A stretch of 23,207 nucleotides of DNA from DATLAN01 sp035527455 (lineage in GTDB: Bacteria; Planctomycetota; Planctomycetia; Pirellulales; Thermoguttaceae): positions 1 to 23,207 of the forward strand of contig DATLAN010000061.1 in assembly GCA_035527455.1 (NCBI GenBank), read 5' to 3'. A model generated the notes under the pieces. The model saw only the letters and a program-made list of their open reading frames with translations, did not search any database and was not told the origin of the DNA. This document shows positions 14,086-21,058 of this stretch, piece after piece. The stretch's first letter is position 1. Every line of letters starts with the position of its first letter. A program made the translations under genes and the position numbers.

Positions 14086-16206
14086 TCAATCCGCCTCCAA
14101 CGCCACGCAGCAAAGCGTCATGCCGTCGCGGACGTAGAGCCGGTCGCCGACCAGCGCGGGGTGCGAGAGGACTTCGCTGTCGGGCGGGAAGAGCAGCGTG
14201 CGGGAGATGGGCTCGTATCGCTCGCCGCCGGTGCCGACCAGCAGCAGCTCGCCCCGGGCGGTGGTGATCAACATGCGCTGCCCGGCGGCGATGATCGACA
14301 CGTAGTCGTCGAAGGCCTCGTCGTCGGACGTCCACAGCGGTTTCAGCCCGGCCTCCAGATCGAGACAATACAGCCCCGTGCTGCAACCGAAGACCTTCCC
14401 GCCGATCACCACCGGCGTGCTCGAATCGGGGGCCAGGTCGAGCTGCACGGCCGCGGGCTTCGGCACGATCTTCCCCTTTTCGTCGAACTCGTACAGCCGC
14501 GTGCCGTTGTTCTCGGTGGTGACCAGGAGCTTGCCGTCGACGGCGATCGGCGTGGGGACGTTGAAGTCGCCTTCTTCCGGCGGCAGCAGCGTCCAGAGCC
14601 GTCGTCCGGTGGCGATGTCCCAGCCGCCCAGCGAGATCGCGTCGTAGCCGACGATCTGCCGCACGCCGCCCAGCCGGGCGACGATGAACGACGAATACGC
14701 GGCGGGCAGGCCCATGTTCTGCCAGAGGACCCTGCCGGTCGCCGGGTCGAGCGCCGCCAGGGACGCGTTGGGCGCGCCCGGATTGACGATCAACTTGCCG
14801 TCGGCCACCAGCGGCGACGAACACATGCCCCAGGTGACCAGCCCGGCGCCGAAATCTTCGATGATATTCCTCTTCCAGACGGTCTCCCCGTCGGCCAGGT
14901 TGACGCAGTGAAGATCGCCGAACGCCCCGAGCAGGTAGACCTTCTCCTCGTGGATCAGCGGAGTCGCCCGGGGCGAGTTGCCGTAGTCCAGCTTGCCGGG
15001 GGCCAGGTATTGCAGCATCCAAAGCTGCTCCCCGGTCCGGGCGTCGAGGCAACGGAAAATGTCTTGCTGGTCGAACACGTCGCGGTCGGCGACGATCACG
15101 CGCCCGCCGGCGGCGACGACGCCCGAGAGGCCGGCCCCGGTCATCGGCACCTTCCAGAGGATGTTCGGCACCACGGGCAGCTTTTCGGGCAGCCAGGGGA
15201 CGACGGCGTCGCGGTTGGCACCGCGCCAACCGGGCCACTCCGCGGCCGAGGCGTCGGATGCGGCCGAGGCGTCGGACGCGGCCGGAGCGTCGGCCGGCTT
15301 GGCGTCGAAGGGCACGAACCCGTCTTTCGATTCCAGGGCCACAAGCAGGCCCGCGTTGCCGCGGACTGCCAGCAGGGCGTCGAGGATCTGCTTTTCCGCT
15401 TCCGGGCCGACCCATTGAGCGGCGAAGACGGCGACGAACGGAACGGGCTCGGTGCGGCCGATGATCCGCAGGGCGCCCTTCTCGATCTTGCCGCAACCCT
15501 CCATCAACGCCTTGGCGTAACTGGAGATGACGGCGGCCGTCGGCCGCGGGTCCTGGTTCTCCAGCATGGCGAAGGCCGCCTCGCTGCAATTGGCGGCCGT
15601 TTCCGGCTCTTGCGGCACCGGCACGCCCGACGCCTTCAACGCGGCCAACGCGGCGGCGTGCTTCTCATCCTCCTCGGCCGGGCCGAACAAGACGCGATAG
15701 CCTTTCAGATCGGCCGGGCTCTGAGCCGGGTCCAGGGCGGGAACCACGAACAGTCCGGTCAACGTCGTCGTCCCGTCCTTGCCCGTCAGCATGGCCAGCG
15801 GCCGCACGGCCAGCTTGCACTCGGCGGCATCCGATTTCACCAGCGAATACTTCCCGATCACCAGGTCGACCGGCACCGCGGAGCCGAAACGGATCGCCCG
15901 GGCGAGGTCTTCGGTGAATTCGACCTCGACCTTCCGGCCCAATCGCTGTTGGAGGAAGGCCGCCAGCTTCTCATAGTCCCGTTGGGCAAACCCTTTCACG
16001 CAGTCGCACGCTAAAGGAGCGGCCAGCGGGTCCATCACCACGATCCGCAGCGGCCGATCCGCGTCGGCCGTTTGGGCCCGACACGGCGACGGACGGACGA
16101 TCGCCAGCGACAGAAGAATACAGGTCAGGACAAGCGTCGCGGTGGCGCAAAGACGACCGCTCGCCGGAAAGCGGAACGGGGATTTCCGCAATGGAAAACG
16201 AATCAT
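14086..16206 (-). CDS. Fusion protein: PhnD-like substrate-binding domain + PQQ-like beta-propeller
   Basis: A 706-aa exported protein. An N-terminal hydrophobic segment (about 20-45) is a signal peptide or anchor. Residues about 53-303 resemble PhnD/SsuA/transferrin-type periplasmic binding proteins (LRIVVMDP, DYEKLAAFLQQRLGRKVEVE, DLVIGKYSLV, DLKGYRVLFG, AAVISSYAKALME). This family binds phosphonates or other small ligands for ABC transporters. A low-complexity linker built from ASDASA units (304-322) leads to a PQQ-like propeller (323-706; EWPGWRGANRDAVVP, DARTGEQLWM, DPATGRVLWQ, DIATGRRLWT). No permease or ATPase gene is adjacent, so it is more likely a ligand sensor or scaffold than a transporter subunit. 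Start at 16206, with a CGGAGA site about 9-10 nt upstream. Confidence 0.85.
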   Translation of the reverse strand: MIRFPLRKSPFRFPASGRLCATATLVLTCILLSLAIVRPSPCRAQTADADRPLRIVVMDPLAAPLACDCVKGFAQRDYEKLAAFLQQRLGRKVEVEFTEDLARAIRFGSAVPVDLVIGKYSLVKSDAAECKLAVRPLAMLTGKDGTTTLTGLFVVPALDPAQSPADLKGYRVLFGPAEEDEKHAAALAALKASGVPVPQEPETAANCSEAAFAMLENQDPRPTAAVISSYAKALMEGCGKIEKGALRIIGRTEPVPFVAVFAAQWVGPEAEKQILDALLAVRGNAGLLVALESKDGFVPFDAKPADAPAASDASAASDASAAEWPGWRGANRDAVVPWLPEKLPVVPNILWKVPMTGAGLSGVVAAGGRVIVADRDVFDQQDIFRCLDARTGEQLWMLQYLAPGKLDYGNSPRATPLIHEEKVYLLGAFGDLHCVNLADGETVWKRNIIEDFGAGLVTWGMCSSPLVADGKLIVNPGAPNASLAALDPATGRVLWQNMGLPAAYSSFIVARLGGVRQIVGYDAISLGGWDIATGRRLWTLLPPEEGDFNVPTPIAVDGKLLVTTENNGTRLYEFDEKGKIVPKPAAVQLDLAPDSSTPVVIGGKVFGCSTGLYCLDLEAGLKPLWTSDDEAFDDYVSIIAAGQRMLITTARGELLLVGTGGERYEPISRTLLFPPDSEVLSHPALVGDRLYVRDGMTLCCVALEAD

Positions 16207-16264
16207 GGTGTGAGTCTCCGTGCGTCTCTCCCGCCGAAAGTCGATTTCATGGGTCCGGAAAACG

Positions 16265-16403
16265 CCCGCCGACTGCGTTCGGCGGGGTTCCCCCCGGATC
16301 GCAGTCCGGGGGCGTTCTCACTCCGCGTTCCCCCCGGATCGCAGTCCGGGGGCGTTCTCACTCCGCGTCCCCCCGGACCGCAGTCCGGGGGCGTTTCCGT
16401 GTC
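16265..16403. repeat. Tandem hairpin array, 40-bp period
   Basis: Nearly three 40-bp units start at 16287, 16327 and 16367, each with the perfect hairpin CCCCCGGA-TCGCAG-TCCGGGGG (the third has a single change, GACCGCAG). A fourth, diverged hairpin of the same shape (CCCGCCGA...TTCGGCGGG) precedes them at about 16265-16286. The array lies in the 230-nt gap between two minus-strand genes, so a read-through transcript would contain four consecutive hairpins just before the ribosome site at 16206. Confidence 0.9.
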
Positions 16404-16436
16404 GTTCATTCGTTGTTGGAACTGCCGGCGGCGTCC

Positions 16437-19058
16437 TTACTCAGCCGCTGCGGCCACGGCGTCTTTGATCGGGGCCATCACGATCACGTGCGAACGGGTG
16501 ATGTCGAGCATGTACACGCGGCTGCCGTCGGCGGCGATGCCTATGGGGACGTGTTTGCAGCCGGGCACGATCGTCACGGTCCCGACCACGCCGAGGAACT
16601 CGCCGTCGCGGCTGAAGCGCGTGATCCGCCCGACGTTCGATTCCGACGCATAGACCACCCCGTCCGCACCCACCCGCACGCACATCGGGTTGCAGCAGCT
16701 CCCGAAGCCGTCGACCGCCTGGCGGTCCATCTTGCCGAAGGACGCGATCAGGTTCCCCTCGCGGTCGAATCGGGCCACGCGGCCGCGGGCGTTCTCGGCC
16801 ACGTACAACTCGCCGTCGTGCGCCTGGATGTCCATGTTGCCGCAGCACCCCCGCAGTCCGGTGACGATCTTCTTGGCGTTGGCGAAATCATGGTCGCAGC
16901 GCCAGACGTCGAACCCGTAGCCCTGTGTGGCCGGGCAGCAGACGAAGACGTCCTGATCGGTGGCGGCGATGCTGCGGATCTGCCGTGCCCGCATGGCCGC
17001 GGACCGCTTCTGCGCGGCGAGGATTTGCGGCGTGAGCGACAACTCGCGAAGCTGCTGGCTCAGCGCGATGTACTGCTGCACGGCCTCTTCGTACTTCTTG
17101 GCGGCGGCCGCCTCGGCTTCCTCGTCGCCGCGGGCCTCGATGCGTGCCCGGGCCGCCTCCTGCAGGGCGGCCATCAGCGGCTTCATCTGCTCCTGCAACT
17201 CTTTCACCTTGGCCTCTTTGGCGGCCTTTTCCTCCTCGGTCTCTTCCTCGACCGGCTCTTCCTCTTCCGGAAGGGCCGGCAGGTCGGCAACCTGCGGCGC
17301 GTCGGCCGACTTGACCACCTTGCCGTCCTTGTCGAGCCACGCCAGCCGACCCTGACCGCCCACGATCACTCGGCCGTCCGGGGCGACGTTGATCCCCTCG
17401 GGCGTGACTTCCGGCTTCCAGGTGGCCACCAGCTTCCCTTCCGGGTCGAGCACGCGGACCTCGGACGACGCGTCGGCCCCGCAGGCGGTCAGCAGGTTGC
17501 CGTCGGGGGCCAGGCAGAACGTATTGATCCGCACCGTGTCGCCTTCGGGAGTGACGCTCAGCGTGGCGACTTGCTCGTGGGTCGGGGCGCTGCGCTCGTC
17601 GGTGAACCGGCGAATGGCATTGGCCGCCGTGTCGAGCACGAAGATGTTGCTGCCGTCGGGCGTGGTCTCGACGGTCACCCGCACGCAGCCGCCCTCGAAC
17701 TTCTCCAGCACGGCCACGCCCTGGAACTCGCCCTCGGGCGTGAACTTCTTCACCGTATTCGGCGGGCCGGATTCCGCGGCGTAGAGGTTCCCGGCGGCGT
17801 CGAAGCAGAGGTTCTTCGGCTCGCAGCAACCGCCGAACCCGTCGGACGCCTTGCGATCGTACTTGCCGAACTCGGCCAGCTTCTCGCCGTCGCGGTCGTA
17901 TCGCTCGACGCGGTGCCGCCCGTTGACCGGTATCCACAGTTCGCCGTCTCGGGCGCTGATATCCATCTGGCCGCAGCAGCCGGGCAGCCCCTTGACGATC
18001 CGCTTGGGGTTCTTCAAATCGTGGTCCATCCGCCAGACGGCGTACCCGTAGCTCGTCTGCATCGAACAGGCGACGAACAGGTCCTGGTCGGTCACGGCGA
18101 TGCCGGTGATGGTTTTGGCCCGGTTGCGCATGGCGGCGGCCCGTGCCTCGGCCCGAGCCTTGGCGGCTTCTTCGAGGGCCTTTTGTCGGGCGGCCTTCTG
18201 CTCGTCGGTCAGTTCTTGCTTCTTCTCGGTTTTCTGGGCCCCCGCCAGGGCTTGAACCAGCACGGAGGCGATCGTTTGCCGCTCGACGACGACCGCTTCC
18301 TCGTAGACCTCGAAATCCGCCACGTCTTCGTCGGCATTTTCTGGCGTGCCGGCCGGCCAGTCGAGCGAGGCCAGCACTTTGCCGTTCTGGTCGAGCTTGA
18401 TCAAACGGCCCTGGGCCCCCACGAAGATCGTCCCGTCCGGGCGTACGCAGATCGCTTGCGGCGTGGCGTCGATCTCCCACTTCTTCAGCAGTTGCCCGTC
18501 GACGGTGAACACGCGGATTTCCTTGCAGCAGGCCAGCAGGGTCCCGTCGATGTTCAGGCAGAAGCTCTCCACGCTTTCCGAGTCCGTTTGGTCGTCCACC
18601 TGGATGACCGCGGTCTGCTTGTGCGACGGTTTCCAGGCGGGGTCCGCCCGGAGTTCTTCCATCATCTTCCGCTCCCGGGCCTCGTACTCTTCCATGAAGG
18701 CCCTCATTTGGGCCTCGGCGTCGGGGGCCTGGGGTTCGTCTTCGGCGGCGGGGGCTTTCTCCTCCGCGACCGGGCTTTCGGTCTCTTCACCGGCCGGCTG
18801 GGCAACCTTCCCGATCACGACGACGACCTTCGATTCCGGCTCTGTGACGGCTTCGACCTGAACTTGCGCTCCTGGCTGGCGCGTGCCGATCGCCGAGAGC
18901 GCCGCCGCGATGTCGGTGACGACCTCGACCTGAACTTGCGCTTTTGGCTGGGCGGCAGCTTCTTCGTCGGACAGGGCCGTCCCGCAACCTGCCGAGACGA
19001 CGATCAACGCGACGCACGCCAGCGCCAATCGCAGCGCGTTCTGTTCCTGCACTTTCAT
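16437..19058 (-). CDS. Duplicated NHL-like beta-propeller lipoprotein with helical insertions
   Basis: An 873-aa lipoprotein. The ATG at 19058 has GGAGG 8 nt upstream; the signal ends in VVSAGC (Cys25). Residues about 39-90 hold a degenerate 24-aa tandem repeat (AQVQVE twice). The rest is an internal duplication. Copy 1 (about 147-487) and copy 2 (about 497-865) share the same order of propeller strands (DGTIFVGAQGRLIKLD / DGRVIVGGQGRLAWLD; GFGGCCEP / GFGSCCNP). Each copy is interrupted by a charged Ala/Glu/Lys helix likely to form a coiled coil (about 250-315 and 597-695). Vicinal Cys pairs are conserved in both copies: 361-362 and 738-739 (GCCG), 411-412 and 788-789. Function is unknown; a surface scaffold, a metal or redox role of the CC pairs, or partner binding are all possible. 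Confidence 0.82.
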   Translation of the reverse strand: MKVQEQNALRLALACVALIVVSAGCGTALSDEEAAAQPKAQVQVEVVTDIAAALSAIGTRQPGAQVQVEAVTEPESKVVVVIGKVAQPAGEETESPVAEEKAPAAEDEPQAPDAEAQMRAFMEEYEARERKMMEELRADPAWKPSHKQTAVIQVDDQTDSESVESFCLNIDGTLLACCKEIRVFTVDGQLLKKWEIDATPQAICVRPDGTIFVGAQGRLIKLDQNGKVLASLDWPAGTPENADEDVADFEVYEEAVVVERQTIASVLVQALAGAQKTEKKQELTDEQKAARQKALEEAAKARAEARAAAMRNRAKTITGIAVTDQDLFVACSMQTSYGYAVWRMDHDLKNPKRIVKGLPGCCGQMDISARDGELWIPVNGRHRVERYDRDGEKLAEFGKYDRKASDGFGGCCEPKNLCFDAAGNLYAAESGPPNTVKKFTPEGEFQGVAVLEKFEGGCVRVTVETTPDGSNIFVLDTAANAIRRFTDERSAPTHEQVATLSVTPEGDTVRINTFCLAPDGNLLTACGADASSEVRVLDPEGKLVATWKPEVTPEGINVAPDGRVIVGGQGRLAWLDKDGKVVKSADAPQVADLPALPEEEEPVEEETEEEKAAKEAKVKELQEQMKPLMAALQEAARARIEARGDEEAEAAAAKKYEEAVQQYIALSQQLRELSLTPQILAAQKRSAAMRARQIRSIAATDQDVFVCCPATQGYGFDVWRCDHDFANAKKIVTGLRGCCGNMDIQAHDGELYVAENARGRVARFDREGNLIASFGKMDRQAVDGFGSCCNPMCVRVGADGVVYASESNVGRITRFSRDGEFLGVVGTVTIVPGCKHVPIGIAADGSRVYMLDITRSHVIVMAPIKDAVAAAAE

Positions 19059-19377
19059 GGGGATAACCTCCAAGACCGGGATTCTGCCCCTTTGGGGGGA
19101 GCGTAGAGAGAAACTACCGCAAGATGGATTATCACGAACGCCCGAGGGCGTTGTCAAGCTTTTCTTCGCGGAGCCCTGCGGTATATTGGAGTTCAAGCGT
19201 GAAACCGGCGGACCGGCACGGGATTGTCCGACGCGTACAGTACGAGCCGAGCCGACGTTTGGTTTCCCGGGCGTGATGCCCGCGGGGATATAACGGTCCA
19301 AAATACAACGGCCCGATGTGTTGTCTTTGGACGCATTTCGCTGCCGAAAGTTCCCCCGACGGTGTTGTGAAAGCATC
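19059..19377. other. Intergenic region holding the promoter of the lipoprotein gene
   Basis: No gene is supported here. It contains the minus-strand promoter at 19128-19157 and its embedded dyad. The part from about 19160 to 19377 shows no feature I can name. Confidence 0.5.
19128..19157 (-). promoter_or_regulatory. Near-consensus promoter with dyad in the spacer
   Basis: On the minus strand TTGACA (19157-19152) is followed by an 18-nt spacer and GATAAT (19133-19128), matching 6/6 and 5/6 of the consensus. A transcript would start near 19121, giving a leader of about 63 nt before the lipoprotein ATG at 19058. The spacer is almost filled by a dyad, AACGCCC-GA-GGGCGTT (19137-19152), placed like an operator. 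Confidence 0.6.
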
Positions 19378-19406
19378 GTTTAGCGGGTGGGCTTGCCCAC
19401 CGTTTG
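19378..19406 (+). repeat. REP-like hairpin, GTTTAGCGGG family, single copy with paired changes
   Basis: The same element as 2471-2497 and 20983-21012, but with GGTGGGC-TT-GCCCACC where the others have GGCGGGC-TT-GCCCGCC. Two complementary changes keep the stem intact. It precedes the broken SBBP gene. Confidence 0.85.
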
Positions 19407-19461
19407 TTCTTGCTTGCGGACGTTCCGATACTCATTGACCCGAATCAGCGGAGGTACAATC

Positions 19462-19709
19462 ATGCGACACATGACAGCACTTCGGACGACCATCTTTTTC
19501 GCGGCCGTTTTCTCCTCGCTGCTGCTTTCCCGGCAGTCGGCTTTGGCAGCGGAGGAGCCGAGCATCGGCCGCGGCTCGACGCGGACGGGTCCATCCTGCT
19601 GAGCGGAGTGACCGCATCGCCGAACTTTCCCACCACGCCGGGTGTCTTCCAGCGCGAGTTGAAAGGCAAGACCGACGCGTTCGTCGTCAAGCTGGTTCCA
19701 TCCGACTGA
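19462..19709 (+). pseudogene. Remnant of a secreted SBBP-repeat (beta-propeller) protein
   Basis: The ATG at 19462 has a strong GGAGG site 7 nt upstream and opens a convincing signal peptide (MRHMTALRTTIFFAAVF... ending ALAAEE). That frame stops at 19602. In another frame, from about 19575, the sequence continues as LDADGSILLSGVTAS, then PNFPTTPGVFQ and DAFVVKLVPSD, which is the hallmark of an SBBP propeller repeat, and stops at 19709. The simplest reading is a gene that lost its middle in a deletion that also shifted frame, leaving only the signal peptide and the last repeat. Intact SBBP proteins are secreted or surface propellers. Confidence 0.7.
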
Positions 19710-19721
19710 CCGAGGCAAGCG

Positions 19722-19749
19722 TTGGCAGAGCATGAACTTGTTGTATAAT
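19722..19749 (+). promoter_or_regulatory. Near-consensus sigma-70-type promoter
   Basis: TTGGCA (19722-19727, 5/6) is followed by a 16-nt spacer and TATAAT (19744-19749, 6/6). The predicted start near 19756 gives a leader of about 55 nt to the ATG at 19812. It lies immediately after the broken SBBP gene. Confidence 0.6.
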
Positions 19750-19811
19750 TGTAGTGCTTATCCATATAGCCCCGCGCCGCATTGACGGGCCTGGTTTCGG
19801 CGCACGAAGAG

Positions 19812-20918
19812 ATGCCTAGCGACAAATTGCGTCGCCGGATCGCCTGGGAGGCGGCCCGGCTGATGTACGCCCGGGACGAATCGGAGTATTTTCGGGCGAA
19901 GATGAAGGCCGCCCGGCGGATCACCAGCGGCGAGCCCAAGCCGAGCGAGCTGCCCAGCAACCGCGAGATCCGCGACCAGATCGAGGCCCTGGCCCGAATG
20001 CACGAGGGCCGGCGGCGGACCGAGAACCTGCGGCGGATGCGGGTGGAGGCCCTGCGGATGATGCGCATCCTGCGGAGCTTCCGGCCGCGGCTGATCGGCA
20101 GCACGCTGACCGGCCACGTCCGCAAGGGGTCCGACATCGACCTGCACCTCTTCTCCGACAGCGTCGAGGCCGTGGCCGCTACCCTGGACGGCGAAGGGGC
20201 CCGTTACGAAATCGAGCGCAAACGGGTCCGCAAACAAGGCACGGAAACCATCTACCGCCACATCCACGTCGTCGATCATTTTCCCTTCGAGTTGACGATC
20301 TATCCGGCCAACATGGCCCATTACGTCTTCAAGAGTTCGATCACCGGCGGGGCCATCCCCCGGGCGAGCATCGCCGAGTTGGAGCAACTGCTCGAGCGGG
20401 AATACCCCGACATGCCGCTGGAACAGGCCGTGCTGGAGGCCGAGAGCAGCGTCGACCGGTTCCAGATCTTCGAGATGCTGCTGTTGCCGTTGGAGGACGT
20501 GAAGGAGAGCCGCACGTATCACCCGGAAGGCGACGTGCTCTATCACAGCCTGCAGGTGTTCGAGCTTGCCCGGAGCGAGCGGCCCTACGACGAAGAGTTT
20601 CTGCTGGCGGCCTTGTTGCACGACGTGGGCAAGGGGATCGATCGCCGGGAGCACATCGCCGCGGGCTTGGAGGCGTTGGAGGGTTTCATCACGCCGCGCA
20701 CGGCCTGGCTGATCGAGCACCACATGGAGGCGCAAGCGCTGAGAGAAGGCACGTTGGGCGTCCGTTCGCGCCGGCGGTTGAAGGCGTCGGAAGACTTCGA
20801 CGAACTGATCCTCCTGGCCGAATGCGACGACGCCGGCCGGCAAGTCGGCATGGAAGTGCCCGACGTGGAAGACGCCCTGGAATACCTCCGCGAACTGGCG
20901 GCGACGTGCGGGGAGTAG
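19812..20918 (+). CDS. Nucleotidyltransferase-HD domain fusion protein
   Basis: A 368-aa cytoplasmic protein. An Arg-rich helical N-terminus (1-90) precedes a pol-beta-type nucleotidyltransferase domain with GSTLTGHVRKGSDIDL (96-111): the GS pair, Asp108 and Asp110, and probably Glu160 in FPFELTIY as third acid. From about 236 an HD phosphohydrolase domain follows (HPEGDVLYHSLQV, LLHDVGKGID; His245, His270, Asp271, with a later Asp in ECDDAG). The HPEGDV opening recalls the HD half of bacterial tRNA nucleotidyltransferases, but the N-terminal half lacks the CCA-enzyme GGxVRD motif. It could modify an RNA, nucleotide or protein and reverse or process the product. An in-frame TTG at 19782 is possible, but ATG 19812 fits the conserved region; the ribosome site is weak. 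It is monocistronic behind a strong promoter. Confidence 0.83.
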   Translation: MPSDKLRRRIAWEAARLMYARDESEYFRAKMKAARRITSGEPKPSELPSNREIRDQIEALARMHEGRRRTENLRRMRVEALRMMRILRSFRPRLIGSTLTGHVRKGSDIDLHLFSDSVEAVAATLDGEGARYEIERKRVRKQGTETIYRHIHVVDHFPFELTIYPANMAHYVFKSSITGGAIPRASIAELEQLLEREYPDMPLEQAVLEAESSVDRFQIFEMLLLPLEDVKESRTYHPEGDVLYHSLQVFELARSERPYDEEFLLAALLHDVGKGIDRREHIAAGLEALEGFITPRTAWLIEHHMEAQALREGTLGVRSRRRLKASEDFDELILLAECDDAGRQVGMEVPDVEDALEYLRELAATCGE

Positions 20919-20982
20919 GTCTTGCGTCACAAGTTCTGCGCACGGTGCGCGCATGTTTGGCATAACAAGTTGTGAAAACACC

Positions 20983-21012
20983 GTTTAGCGGGCGGGCTTG
21001 CCCGCCGTTTGG
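20983..21012 (+). repeat. REP-like hairpin, GTTTAGCGGG family, single copy
   Basis: Identical in its core to the arm at 2471-2497, with a GGCGGGC-TT-GCCCGCC hairpin. The bases before it (GTTGTGAAAACACC) also match those before the copy at 19378, so the repeat unit extends upstream. It lies between the 3' ends of the convergent HD gene and the next minus-strand gene and may terminate both. Confidence 0.85.
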
Positions 21013-21058
21013 TTGCGGCCAAAGGCCGCGTTGGGACGCCGGGGAAGAAGACCCGCGT

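Noticed and set aside
16191..19106. A 971-codon plus-strand open frame opposite the duplicated lipoprotein gene
   Set aside because: Its composition is Gly/Leu/Arg/His-rich with no domain pattern, and it mirrors a gene with a clear lipobox, duplicated propellers and ribosome site on the other strand. It is a by-product of GC-rich third positions.
19059..19376. N-terminal extension of the duplicated lipoprotein up to 19376
   Set aside because: The extension would cover the promoter and hide the lipobox signal; ATG 19058 has GGAGG 8 nt upstream.
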